From: Candidatus Zhuqueibacterota bacterium
GTDB lineage: Bacteria > Zhuqueibacterota > Zhuqueibacteria > Oceanimicrobiales > Oceanimicrobiaceae
NCBI GenBank assembly: GCA_029262055.1
Contig: JAJDAD010000114.1
Location: 19,740 to 83,739 of the forward strand
DNA length: 64,000 nucleotides
Direction: 5' to 3'
Shown: positions 18,050 through 27,059 of the stretch, in pieces
How positions within the stretch are numbered: position 1 is the first letter of the stretch
Layout: the number at the start of each line of letters is the position of its first letter
Position numbers and translations under genes: made by a program
Notes under the pieces: model-generated
Database searches by the model: none
Told to the model about the DNA's origin: nothing
Seen by the model: the letters and a program-made list of their open reading frames with translations, nothing else

Positions 18050-18412
18050 GTGACAAAAATTCTCTTGGTTGAAGACGATCATCAGGTACTGGATATGTTG
18101 CAAAAAACACTGGAGCGCGCGGGATATCAAGTCACGACCGCTCACAACGGTCGAGAAGCCATGACTTCCTTCCGCGCTGCGCCGGTGAAAGTCGTTATCA
18201 CAGACATAATCATGCCGGAAAAAGAAGGCATTGAGACTATCTATGAGCTTAAACGTGACTTCCCGGAAGTGAAAATCATCGCCATCTCCGGTGGCAGCAG
18301 CAGGTCCAGAAACTACCTGAACACCGCCCGGGTTCTGGGAGCCGAACGCGCGTTGAGTAAACCTTTCGGCCGTGCGGATTTACTTGAGGCTGTGGCAGAA
18401 CTCTTGCAGTAA
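18050..18412 (+). CDS. Response regulator, single receiver domain
   Basis: 120 residues starting with GTG at 18050, giving VTKILLVEDDHQVLD; AGGA lies nine bases upstream. A start further left would sit inside the kinase gene and is not conserved. Acidic pair EDD, acceptor Asp in VVITDIIMPEKEG, switch Ser in IIAISGGSS and Lys in RALSKPFGRADL are all present, so it is an active receiver with no output domain. It begins four bases after the hybrid kinase stop and is surely cotranscribed with it. It probably accepts phosphate from that kinase in place of, or in competition with, the kinase's own C-terminal receiver. Its output partner is unknown. Confidence 0.92.
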   Translation: MTKILLVEDDHQVLDMLQKTLERAGYQVTTAHNGREAMTSFRAAPVKVVITDIIMPEKEGIETIYELKRDFPEVKIIAISGGSSRSRNYLNTARVLGAERALSKPFGRADLLEAVAELLQ

Positions 18413-18606
18413 GTCATACGCCAGAAGAACGAGACGAATCTTCTCCTGCCCGCACATCACGCTTTTCACGAACCCGCAGCCACCTTTCCATTGCCTTTCT
18501 CCAAAAGTTAACGTAAATTAAAAAGAGATGCGTGGCCCAGCCCTACCTGATAAGCGCACTGTTTTCCAATATCCCATTCCTATTCTTGATTTGCCATGGA
18601 GAGTTC

Positions 18607-20163
18607 ATGCAAAAACTCCGAATATGCGTAATCGACCTGGTTGCGAAAGCCCCGACCAAACGTTTCTGGGGGCGCGTAATGAACGCAAATTATGCCAGCA
18701 TCATGCCACAAATTGTTTCTCTCTGGTGCGAACAAGAAGGACATGACGTCACATACATCTGCTACACCGGCGCCGAGTTTGAGACTTTGCTCGAAGAAAT
18801 CCCGGAGAAATTGGATGTGGCCTTCATCGGGGCCTTTTCACAGGCCGGGCAGCTTTCGTATGCACTGAGTAATTTCCTGCGTTCACGGGGCGCAGTCACT
18901 GTCCTCGGCGGGCCGCATGCACGCTGCTATCCGCAAGATGCGCAGAAATATTTTGACTATGTGCTGGGCTTCACGGACAAATCAATTATCCGCGATGTGT
19001 TGCAAGATTGCTCGCAGCATCGGCCGCTGGGGATTCGCTTGAGCGCAGAGCAACAGCCTTCCGATCTTCCGGGGGTGCAGGAGCGCTGGAAGTTCGTCTC
19101 CAAGGCCCTTGAAAAAGCCCCCTTAATCAAGATTGTTGGAATGATGGGCAGCGTCGGTTGTCCGTATACTTGCAGCTTTTGCATCGACGCAGAAATCCCT
19201 TACCAGCAACTAAGTTTCGATGTGATGAAAGAGGATCTGCGCTTCCTGCGCACGAAATTCAAGCGCCCGCGCGTGGGCTGGCACGATCCCAATTTCGGGG
19301 TGCGCTTCGACGACTATATGGACGCTATCGAAGAGGCAATCCCCCCGGACAGCATCGACTTCATCGCTGAGAGCAGTTTGGCCCTGCTGTCTGAGCCACA
19401 TCTGAAGCGGCTGAAGAAAAACGGGTTCAAAGCTATTTTGCCTGGCATTGAATCCTGGTATGATATGGGGAACAAGTCTAAAACAGGCGGAAAACAGGGC
19501 TTGGAAAAAGTCAGGCAGGTCTCAGAACATATCAACATGGTTCTGCGCTATATCCCATATCTGCAGGCCAACTTCGTATTCGGACTCGAACTCGACGAAG
19601 GCCCCGAGCCGTTCGAACTGACCAAACGATTTATCGACATGACTCCGGGCGCATTTCCTGCATACTCTCTCCTGACGTCCTTCGGTCAGGCGGCGCCGCT
19701 CAACATCGGCTACCAACGGGAGAATCGCGTGGTCCCCTTTCCTTTTCACTTCATGAACAACAACCACGTGATGAATGTCAAGCCCACGCACTACACGTTG
19801 CCCGAGTTCTTTAGAAACCTGGTCGATGTCACCAGCCATTCATTTTCATGGCCGATCATCGCCAAACGCTTCAAAGCGGTCAAGGGCCCAATCCCGAAAT
19901 GGATGAATGTCCTGAGGGCTGTCTCTTCTGAGGGATTCGGCAGAATCAAATACCACACCGGCCTGCTGCACATGCTTGAAACCAACTCCGAGGTCAGGCG
20001 CTACTGGGAAGGTGAAAGCCAGGAGATCCCGAGCTTTTACACAGACTGGATCGAACGCGATCTGGGACCGCTTTGGCAATGGCTGCCAGAGGGAGCACTT
20101 TATCATGACCCCAATGCACACCTGAGGGAAGAGTCAGAGCAGTTGCTAGACATCCAGGCCTAG
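18607..20163 (+). CDS. B12-binding-domain radical SAM protein
   Basis: 518 residues from ATG at 18607; the frame stays open 75 bases further upstream but MQKLRICVID is the natural N terminus of the cobalamin-binding fold. Residues about 1-150 form the Rossmann-like B12 domain (LDVAFIGAF, VTVLGGPHARCYP). The radical SAM cluster motif is VGCPYTCSFC (CX3CX2C, about residue 190), followed by WHDPNFG and ILPGIESWYDMGNKSKTGG, which matches the SAM-binding barrel of PF04055-type enzymes. Such proteins carry out methylations or C-C chemistry in natural products, hopanoids or lipids; the substrate here cannot be inferred. No biosynthetic partner is nearby. It is followed 46 bases later by a DinB-superfamily gene. 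Confidence 0.88.
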   Translation: MQKLRICVIDLVAKAPTKRFWGRVMNANYASIMPQIVSLWCEQEGHDVTYICYTGAEFETLLEEIPEKLDVAFIGAFSQAGQLSYALSNFLRSRGAVTVLGGPHARCYPQDAQKYFDYVLGFTDKSIIRDVLQDCSQHRPLGIRLSAEQQPSDLPGVQERWKFVSKALEKAPLIKIVGMMGSVGCPYTCSFCIDAEIPYQQLSFDVMKEDLRFLRTKFKRPRVGWHDPNFGVRFDDYMDAIEEAIPPDSIDFIAESSLALLSEPHLKRLKKNGFKAILPGIESWYDMGNKSKTGGKQGLEKVRQVSEHINMVLRYIPYLQANFVFGLELDEGPEPFELTKRFIDMTPGAFPAYSLLTSFGQAAPLNIGYQRENRVVPFPFHFMNNNHVMNVKPTHYTLPEFFRNLVDVTSHSFSWPIIAKRFKAVKGPIPKWMNVLRAVSSEGFGRIKYHTGLLHMLETNSEVRRYWEGESQEIPSFYTDWIERDLGPLWQWLPEGALYHDPNAHLREESEQLLDIQA

Positions 20164-20209
20164 TCGGACAGCTCCGCTAGCAGTGGGAAAACCGACTTCC
20201 TGAAGAAAC

Positions 20210-20677
20210 ATGAAAGATCAAATCCTCGATACGTGGAAAGTGAACAACAGGGTCAACCTGATGTTGCTGGATGCCATCAGCGACGAAGGGCTGGCCTGCA
20301 CCCTCTCGAAACGAGGAGGTGGAACACCCGGAAAACAATTCAGGCACATGCACAACCTGCGCTGTTGGAGACTGGAAAGATGTGCCCCGGACCTCCATCA
20401 GGGACAAACGAAAATCAGCCCGGAAGAAACGCATGAGAAGGCGCTGCTTGAAACGCGACTGACTGAGTCGGCAGATTGTTTCGCTCAGTGGATAGAGCTG
20501 GCCATCGAGGCAGGCGGACAGATAAAGGGGTTCAAAAGGGGCGTCGTTCCCATGATTGGTTATTTCATCGCACATGAGGCCCATCACCGCGGCAACATCC
20601 TGCTGACTCTTAAACAAAGCGGTCACAAACTTCCCCGGGACTTCAGCTACAAACTCTGGGCCTGGAACCAGATCTGA
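20210..20677 (+). CDS. DinB-superfamily four-helix metal-binding protein
   Basis: 155 residues, predicted all-helical. The metal-site pattern of the DinB/YfiT superfamily is present: His in FRHMHNLRCWRLE (helix 2) and the HEAHHRGNILLTLKQSG motif (helix 4). These are nickel/zinc-binding bundles; several members are thiol-dependent S-transferases using bacillithiol or mycothiol. This DinB superfamily is unrelated to polymerase IV at the left edge of the window. The N terminus MKDQILDTWKVNNRVNLMLLDAI is typical. Rightward, close behind the radical SAM gene, so possibly cotranscribed. Substrate unknown. Confidence 0.82.
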   Translation: MKDQILDTWKVNNRVNLMLLDAISDEGLACTLSKRGGGTPGKQFRHMHNLRCWRLERCAPDLHQGQTKISPEETHEKALLETRLTESADCFAQWIELAIEAGGQIKGFKRGVVPMIGYFIAHEAHHRGNILLTLKQSGHKLPRDFSYKLWAWNQI

Positions 20678-20743
20678 GAAGCCGTCCTCCGGTCCGCACA
20701 TCCGCAGAGCATCTCCTTTAATAACATCTTGTTTGCGATTGCT

Positions 20744-21016
20744 ATGACTCAGAATGCCAAAAAGATTCTTCTGCGCGAAATACTGATCTTCCTGGTGGTC
20801 GTATTCGTTGGCTACCTCCTCTATGCCGACGGCACCAAGAGTTTCCGCTACCCGCTGAGCGCTCGGCCGGAAATCAAGGTGCGTTTCGCCCAAATAGGGC
20901 AATTCCTGATGTTTCTTGGATACCCTATTCTTGCGCTGCTTCGTCTGGTCATCTGGAAAGTAAAGCAAAAGCGTACCGGAGCGCGCACTACCGGGAACTC
21001 CGGAAACGCACGTTAA
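20744..21016 (+). CDS. Small two-helix membrane protein, unknown
   Basis: 90 residues from ATG at 20744. The hydrophobic segment ILIFLVVVFVGYLLYA, a short loop, a second segment FLMFLGYPILALLRLVIW and a basic tail (KVKQKRTGARTTG) suggest a two-span inner-membrane protein with a cytoplasmic C terminus. I do not recognise the family. It follows the DinB-superfamily gene by 66 bases and converges with the DUF1028 gene. The hydrophobic layout and lack of an alternative gene make it likely real. Confidence 0.55.
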   Translation: MTQNAKKILLREILIFLVVVFVGYLLYADGTKSFRYPLSARPEIKVRFAQIGQFLMFLGYPILALLRLVIWKVKQKRTGARTTGNSGNAR

Positions 21017-21044
21017 ACAGCTGAGTTGCTTTCACTTTCATGGG

Positions 21045-21074
21045 AGTTGCCTGGTTAACCGGTGTCTGGCAACT
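21045..21074. terminator. Possible bidirectional terminator hairpin
   Basis: AGTTGCC at 21045-21051 pairs with GGCAACT at 21068-21074 (7 bp, 16-base loop) between the convergent small membrane gene and the DUF1028 gene. There is no strong U tract on either side, so this is tentative. Confidence 0.35.
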
Positions 21075-22149
21075 ACTTGACCACCGGCTTCCAAAGCCCA
21101 TTCTTGAAAACGTAGCGAATGTCATCCAGGACTTCTCGGTCTATCTTCAAAGTCTGTCCGGCGGACAGGTCGACTTTCTCCACCTCAGCGATGCGCAAGT
21201 CGTAGTTCTCCCAGCCCATAAAGTGCACCAGCAAATCCTGGAATTCTTCATCCACCTGGCCATCAATCGGCCCGTCGTAAAAGCCGCGTTTCTTCCAGAT
21301 CTCCTGCACTTCTCTTGCGATTTCAGGGGAAACAGGGAGCATGCTCTCTTCTTTTGACTGGGTGAAGTACAGATTGTTGAGCCTGTACAGTCGTTCCAAC
21401 TCAGCAATGGGCGTCTGGTGGTCATACACCGAGATATCGATGTAATTGTCCATGCCGTCATAGCCGGCGCCTTCCCGTACCACCAGCAGTGCGGCACTCT
21501 GTTCTCCACGTTGATCTCCACCAGCCTTGCCCCCCGCCACCAGAGCGGCCACCAGCCTGTCGGAAAGCTCCCCCTCAGTTTCCTGAAAGGTCCTTGCCAA
21601 AGCCTCCACTGTCTCCTTGCTAACCAGGATGTTCCCTTGCGCGGTGAAATTCTTGCCCGAGATCACCGTGTCTTTGTTGCCGTCCTCGTCACCAACAAGC
21701 GCGACACTGCCATCGGCCTGGCCAATCCTGGCACCGGCCCAGCTCTTGCAGTCGTGTCCGGTCCACGTGGCTGCATTGCCCCTGGCATCCACAATCCCGA
21801 CTTGCCGCTGTTCGCTGCGCGCATCACCCTTGGCAACTATCTGCAGCGCTTCTGCCGCGGTCGCACCGTTCTCCATCAGCGCGAGCCCCTTAATCGCGTA
21901 GTCCAGACTAGCGAAGCTCTGCGTGGCCACCGCTCCTACTCCTGCCCGTGCCCAAGGCACGATGGGGCGAACATTGGGAAATTTTGACTGCACTACCACG
22001 CCAAGGTCACCGTTTTCCGGGTCAAATGCCACGATTGAAAACGTGCTGACGAGCGGCTCAAAATCCTGTTCGTCCTGAACCGGCGCGATCGTTAGTGTCA
22101 CAGCAAAAACAAATATGGCAACAGGGACGCGTCTTAAGAAGCGATGCAT
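21073..22149 (-). CDS. Secreted DUF1028 protein with C-terminal peptidoglycan-binding-like domain
   Basis: 358 residues; ATG at 22149 behind AGGAGG. The signal peptide is MHRFLRRVPVAIFVFAVTLTIAP. DUF1028, an Ntn-hydrolase-like fold, occupies roughly residues 32-245: STFSIVAFDPENGDLGVVVQSKFPNV, then GVGAVATQSFA, GNAATWTGHDC, ARIGQADGSVALVG and QGNILV. The remainder (VSPEIAREVQEIWKKRGFYDGPIDGQVDEEFQ) resembles a PG_binding_1 helix bundle, a combination known for DUF1028 proteins, and may dock it to the cell wall. The enzymatic activity of DUF1028 is not established to my knowledge. It is transcribed leftward, downstream of the GlcNAc genes but about 255 bases beyond GH20, so probably independent. 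Confidence 0.85.
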   Translation of the reverse strand: MHRFLRRVPVAIFVFAVTLTIAPVQDEQDFEPLVSTFSIVAFDPENGDLGVVVQSKFPNVRPIVPWARAGVGAVATQSFASLDYAIKGLALMENGATAAEALQIVAKGDARSEQRQVGIVDARGNAATWTGHDCKSWAGARIGQADGSVALVGDEDGNKDTVISGKNFTAQGNILVSKETVEALARTFQETEGELSDRLVAALVAGGKAGGDQRGEQSAALLVVREGAGYDGMDNYIDISVYDHQTPIAELERLYRLNNLYFTQSKEESMLPVSPEIAREVQEIWKKRGFYDGPIDGQVDEEFQDLLVHFMGWENYDLRIAEVEKVDLSAGQTLKIDREVLDDIRYVFKNGLWKPVVK

Positions 22150-22404
22150 GCTTATCCTCCTGGGTCTGGATAGCGAAAGCTAGCGGTAGTGAATTAAACC
22201 GGGATTGGTCAATCTATAGAAAACCTGTGGCGATGTCAAGCAAAACGCCGGCTGTCGCACGCAACAAGCAACAGAAGGAAGGTTCCACTTTATCAAAATG
22301 TCTGATTTTGCCGGTATAGCGTCTTCCTGGCCAGTCACGTCACGTAAAAAGGATCTCTTCATTAGTAGTGTTTTCCCCGAAGGGATACGCAGTGGCCCGT
22401 AGCA

Positions 22405-24474
22405 TTACCGTTGCAATTGCATCGAACCGGCAGATATAATCAACTTTTCCATGGCTGCAACAACCATAAGTTCTGCCTGCCCTCTTGGTTTACTGGCTTG
22501 TTTCACGGACGCCAGGCTTTGCTTTACCCAGGAATCGGGACGTTTCTTTTGCTGCGAGATGCTCGAAACAGCCTCGAGACCGAGGTGCGATATTTTTGAT
22601 AAATCTTCAGACAGACTTCCTATTTCCGCAAGAATGGGTGAAACTGCAATTAGCTCTTGTAACCGGAGATGATTGTCTCGCCAGCGCGAAAGATACTCAA
22701 CGATCCTGCGCTCGGCCTCATCGCCGGAAGCCGTACTTGTGAGAAACCGGTCAACAGCCTTCCTGAAACGACGGGCCACCTTCGCATCCGGCCGGGCGGC
22801 GTCCACAACGCGAGTCAGGGGTGAATGCGAAGTGTAGGCTTTCTGCCGCCCACGGGTATAAACTTTGACCGGCTCCAGGACGTCTACCAGAGTCTTCAGG
22901 GGCGCGATATCGCCACCACCGGCCAGGCGCCGCAGCAACATGTCATAGTTCTTCTCATGAGTCAGCCCATGTTCTTCCAGTTGCAGACTGATGATTTCCA
23001 GACGGCGATACATGTCGTCCACATCCGTTACCGAGCGCGGCGACCATAACCGCTCTGCGATGGCGGCGGTTCGGGGCCAAATACGCGAATCGATTGTCTC
23101 CGGACTGACGAATTCCGCCCACATAGTTGCCTCACCGCCCAGAATGTTCTTGCGCTCCTGTTCCGAAAGCGGCAAGTCCGCTGGTAACGGGTCATTCAGA
23201 TAATGGAAATCAGTCGGACTGATGTGGTCGATGTAGTAACCGTTAGAGAGCAGGCTTCTGTAGCCCATTTGCGCGGCTCTGGTCATCGAGTCACGCCCAC
23301 GCCATGACTGTATAACGATGTTCCGGGGAATGTCCTCATGCAAAATTTCATCCCAGCCGACCATGATTTTGTCGAAACCGGTCAAAATCTCCAGCACCCG
23401 CCGATTGAAGTAGGCTTGCAGGCCGGCATTGTCAGCGATGCCATTTTTCTGCATGAACGCCTGGATGTCTGCATTCTCATTCCAATGCTTAGCTTCATGT
23501 CCCCCCTCATGCTCGATTTCGTCACCCCCGATGTGAAAATACGGGTCAGGAAACAATTGGGCCATCTCACCAAAAAAGCGACTCAGGAATGTGTAGGTAA
23601 ATTCTGTCGCGGGATTCAAGACTGGATAGAAAATACCCCACTTGCGTTCCACCATGTAGGGACCCGGTGCACTTGCCAATTCAGGATAGGCCACTAGCCA
23701 GGAGGTGGCATGGCCCGGAACGTCAAACTCCGGCACAACACGGATGCCGCGTTGCTCCGCATAGTCGACCACGTCCTTGATCTGTGCCTGGGCATAATAG
23801 AAGCCGTCCGAACCCAGCTCATGCAGCTTCGGGTAGACCTTGCTTTCAACCCGAAAGCCTTGATCTTCACTCAAATGCCAGTGCAGAACATTGAGCTTGA
23901 CCGCGGCCATGGCATCGAGATTTCTTTTGACCACCTCCACCGGCATGAAGTGGCGACAGGCATCGATGAGCAAGCCACGCCAGGGAAACCGCGGTGTGTC
24001 AACGATTCTCACGCCAGGGAAGAAGTAGCCATTTCCATCGACAGACAAGAGCTGCAGCAAGGTTTCCAGCCCCCGCAACGCTCCCAGGTCAGTGGCTGCG
24101 TCCAGGATCACAACTGAATCTGAGACCACCAGCGTGTAGGATTCGTCCTCTCCGAGCAGGACCTGCCCCTCCTTTTTGCTTTTGATCATCAGACTCGCCG
24201 AACCGGCCGAATCACTTTTGCGGATAAAATCCTGAGAAAAGAACAATCCGGTTCGGCCTGACAGTCGCCGCAATACCCGCGTTGCGTACGAATAGAGCCT
24301 GTCCGCACCGACTCCTGAAACTTTTAAGGTGAACGACTCGTCCAGTCTGAAACCCTGCCCTGAAAACGCCATCTGTGCAGGAACAGGCATAAGCCGGATA
24401 GCTGCGTCTTGCGCCGGCAAGCCCGGACAGCAGGTGAAAAATGTCAGCAAGAAAATTCTATGGAATGAGTTCAT
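22405..24474 (-). CDS. Beta-N-acetylhexosaminidase, glycoside hydrolase family 20
   Basis: 689 residues with signal peptide (IFLLTFFTCCPGLPA), so exported. Residues about 30-155 form the GH20b domain, followed by the catalytic barrel from DTPRFPWRGLLIDACRHF. LHWHLSEDQGFRVES, PEFDVPGHATSW and the catalytic Asp-Glu pair in FHIGGDEIEHEGG are diagnostic; GWDEILHEDI and WRGRDS complete the substrate site. It releases terminal GlcNAc or GalNAc from chitin oligosaccharides, peptidoglycan or glycans with substrate-assisted catalysis. The C-terminal 180 residues are helical and of unknown role. Downstream of nagB-PIG-L, the ROK kinase and the ROK repressor in one leftward series, it provides the extracytoplasmic step of GlcNAc use. 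Confidence 0.95.
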   Translation of the reverse strand: MNSFHRIFLLTFFTCCPGLPAQDAAIRLMPVPAQMAFSGQGFRLDESFTLKVSGVGADRLYSYATRVLRRLSGRTGLFFSQDFIRKSDSAGSASLMIKSKKEGQVLLGEDESYTLVVSDSVVILDAATDLGALRGLETLLQLLSVDGNGYFFPGVRIVDTPRFPWRGLLIDACRHFMPVEVVKRNLDAMAAVKLNVLHWHLSEDQGFRVESKVYPKLHELGSDGFYYAQAQIKDVVDYAEQRGIRVVPEFDVPGHATSWLVAYPELASAPGPYMVERKWGIFYPVLNPATEFTYTFLSRFFGEMAQLFPDPYFHIGGDEIEHEGGHEAKHWNENADIQAFMQKNGIADNAGLQAYFNRRVLEILTGFDKIMVGWDEILHEDIPRNIVIQSWRGRDSMTRAAQMGYRSLLSNGYYIDHISPTDFHYLNDPLPADLPLSEQERKNILGGEATMWAEFVSPETIDSRIWPRTAAIAERLWSPRSVTDVDDMYRRLEIISLQLEEHGLTHEKNYDMLLRRLAGGGDIAPLKTLVDVLEPVKVYTRGRQKAYTSHSPLTRVVDAARPDAKVARRFRKAVDRFLTSTASGDEAERRIVEYLSRWRDNHLRLQELIAVSPILAEIGSLSEDLSKISHLGLEAVSSISQQKKRPDSWVKQSLASVKQASKPRGQAELMVVAAMEKLIISAGSMQLQR

Positions 24475-24662
24475 CGTTTGTGTTAGCTCCGGTTATGTGT
24501 CTCAAACACACCCGCGCTGCCGACTCTTCCGTGCGCATCAATATCGCGATTGGGAGCACGCCAGACCCCAAACTGCGAAATAGGGCAGGGCTAATCAAAG
24601 TCTCCAGAGCGTACTTTCCCAATGCCAAACTGCGCGCACCAAACCACTGCGCTTTCAGCACC

Positions 24663-27059
24663 CTAGCTTTCAGTCGTCTTACGTAACTGGGTTGATTTAT
24701 TGTAGAATTCCTGTAACCCCATCACCTTCAGATAAACGAATCCGCGCGCCGACCGAATGCGTGAATCGCTATTGCGGTAGAAGTAGTCCCGTCCGAGAAC
24801 AGTCTTCATGTATTGGTACTGTTGCACATGAATCCGTTTAGCCAACCCCGAAAAAGGACCATCAAACTCGAAGCTCGGAAAAGAGGCATTGGCTTGTGAT
24901 ACGAAAGAGTTCAGGAATGTATCTTTTAGAATAGTCATCCCGTTGAAGGTCACCGGAATGATTAGGTCAGCCTCAGCCGGATGATAGCGGTACCAGACGT
25001 TTCGGTAGCCCCACACCTTGATGTCATCCCGGCCGGTCTCGTCCTGATAAATCCGCAGCGCTGCCGAAATCGCCTGCAACACCTTGTAGTGCGTATCAGG
25101 GCCGCTACCTTCCGGATCGAGCGCCACTGTAACGATGGTAGGCTGCACCTTTCTGAGGATTTCCACGACGGGCATAACGTCGCGATCGACCTCGGGTTCC
25201 TCAGTAAAAATATCTCCGGTATAGAAGCCCAGCCGGGAATGAATCACCGAATCAGCACCGAAGCCGAAATAGCCCCACAAGACATCTGCCTCCCACTCTC
25301 GAATCATGCCCTTTAGTTTTTGCATCTGCGTGTCGTCTTTCTTGCCGGGATACTGGGCGTTAAGGTAGGTCATCAATTCCTGCAGACGGGCGGCAAAATC
25401 ATTCAGCGAGTCGTCGCCATAGATTTCGTGCAGGCAACGCAGAAAGCGTCGGGCCTGACCCTCCTTCATGGCAAAATGGTCGCTAGCAGCGAGGCCATCG
25501 AGAAATTGATACACATCCCGATTCTTGTAAATCAGATTATCGCTTTTAAAATACGCATTGCTGATCAGCCGGCCAAAGCTTTCGGTGCCTAAAAGCTCCA
25601 ACGCGTTCCGCGCCTGCTCCAACATGAACGTGTTTGTGACCGCGGTAAACCCGCTGGTCAGATAATTGAAGTAATGCGTGTTGGACTGCTCCCGCATAAG
25701 CCGGACCAAATAGGGCAAATATCCCAGCATAATGTCATCGTGATGCGGGGCCGTGTGCAGAAACGCTTCATTTTCGACCGGCTGCAGCGCGTCATTGATC
25801 CTCTTCTGGTACTCACTTGCAATGCCGGTCAAAGTATCACTGACCCCCGCGCCCAGGTGGTTCAGAACAAGAGCGCTACAACGATTGGACTTGAAATCTT
25901 CAGCCGTCAGGTCTACCAACCTCTTTTTCCGGGAAAGCGCCAAATCGGTTATTTCCAGCATGCGGTCGAAGTCGGACAAGTGCTGTTTTTCTTGCAGTGC
26001 TGCGTGGCGGCGCTCGGTCAGAAGTTTTGCCGAACCCTCAGTGATATAGAATGCTGCATTGACCAGGTCGGACAAAACCGTGGCCGGTACTTCGTTGCCT
26101 TTCTCTGACTCAATCGCCTGTTTCACGATCCCGGCCTTTGCTTCTCCCGCAGCGATTATGATCGCGGTTGTCTCAGGGGAATAGACAATGGTCTGCAAGC
26201 CGATAGTGATTACCAGCCGGCTCCTGGACACTTCAATCCCGCCCAGGTCAGTGGCCGCCGCCGCTTGCGTTTCATAATTGGTTTCGCACAAACGAGTTGT
26301 CGAAAAGTGGTCGGAACCTTGCACATTGAATCCAATATGGCCGTCCGGCCCAATGCCGCCGAGGAAGAATCCGATGCCGCCCAGCTCCCTGATCCGCTCC
26401 TCATACTCGGTACAGAATTGATCCACAGCCACTATGACCTGTTTTTGTTTGCTTTCATGTCCGTTTTGGGGCGGGCGCGTCCGCAGCGACAAATCGACAA
26501 TATCGTCGGGCCAGATTTGCTTAAGCGACTCATTCGGTGCCAGACCAATCTCATCAGGATTGATCAGCATGGCCTTCTTGCGGTCAAGACCAAACCCATC
26601 GATATAGAAATTGTTGACGTAATGGAAGAAACTGTTATGTTGACTGGAACTGATCGGATAGAACTCATCGATCTGAATAAAGTGGAAACTCTGCATGTCA
26701 GGTTTGCAGCCTGGATCTAACTCATGCTCTTCAAGAATCCTGGTGACCTCAGCACTTTCCCAGTTCCGCAGCAGGTGTGTTACCCATTTAATGAAGTGTT
26801 CAGGGGTCTTCCCAGTCGGCAATGATATGGTCCAGCCGGGATTCTTCTGAGCCCACTCTATGAAACGCAGGGCAGCATATTTCCCCAGCGAAGGGAAATT
26901 CTTGACTATGAACGTCCTGATTTTCTCAGTCGGCACATAAATGGCCCGATAATCTGAATTCTCCAGCAGAGTCTTTTCAATGGAAGATGGGGTCGGGGTC
27001 GGGCTCTGATTTCGTTTTTCTTTTTCCACGCTCGTATCCTCTGAACAGCCGTTAATCAT
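24663..27059 (-). CDS. nagB: Glucosamine-6-phosphate deaminase fused to a PIG-L/LmbE deacetylase-like domain
   Basis: 798 residues. Residues about 35-350 are NagB: SLPTGKTPEHF (phosphate loop), IQIDEFYPI (catalytic Asp), GGIGPDGHIGFN (ring-opening His). From about residue 430, TAPHHDDIMLGYLPYLV is the zinc motif of PIG-L/LmbE de-N-acetylases, and that domain runs toward the C terminus (DPEGSGPDTHYKVLQ supplies a later His). NagB converts glucosamine-6-P to fructose-6-P plus ammonia; the second domain could remove the acetyl group from GlcNAc-6-P, replacing NagA, which is absent from this cluster. Such NagB-LmbE fusions are known in Bacteroidetes relatives. The start overlaps the end of the ROK kinase gene by 8 bases. 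Confidence 0.92.
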   Translation of the reverse strand: MINGCSEDTSVEKEKRNQSPTPTPSSIEKTLLENSDYRAIYVPTEKIRTFIVKNFPSLGKYAALRFIEWAQKNPGWTISLPTGKTPEHFIKWVTHLLRNWESAEVTRILEEHELDPGCKPDMQSFHFIQIDEFYPISSSQHNSFFHYVNNFYIDGFGLDRKKAMLINPDEIGLAPNESLKQIWPDDIVDLSLRTRPPQNGHESKQKQVIVAVDQFCTEYEERIRELGGIGFFLGGIGPDGHIGFNVQGSDHFSTTRLCETNYETQAAAATDLGGIEVSRSRLVITIGLQTIVYSPETTAIIIAAGEAKAGIVKQAIESEKGNEVPATVLSDLVNAAFYITEGSAKLLTERRHAALQEKQHLSDFDRMLEITDLALSRKKRLVDLTAEDFKSNRCSALVLNHLGAGVSDTLTGIASEYQKRINDALQPVENEAFLHTAPHHDDIMLGYLPYLVRLMREQSNTHYFNYLTSGFTAVTNTFMLEQARNALELLGTESFGRLISNAYFKSDNLIYKNRDVYQFLDGLAASDHFAMKEGQARRFLRCLHEIYGDDSLNDFAARLQELMTYLNAQYPGKKDDTQMQKLKGMIREWEADVLWGYFGFGADSVIHSRLGFYTGDIFTEEPEVDRDVMPVVEILRKVQPTIVTVALDPEGSGPDTHYKVLQAISAALRIYQDETGRDDIKVWGYRNVWYRYHPAEADLIIPVTFNGMTILKDTFLNSFVSQANASFPSFEFDGPFSGLAKRIHVQQYQYMKTVLGRDYFYRNSDSRIRSARGFVYLKVMGLQEFYNKSTQLRKTTES

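Noticed and set aside
20177..20968. Leftward open frame spanning the DinB-superfamily gene
   Set aside because: The forward strand encodes a coherent metal-binding bundle with HEAHHRG; the reverse is a shadow.
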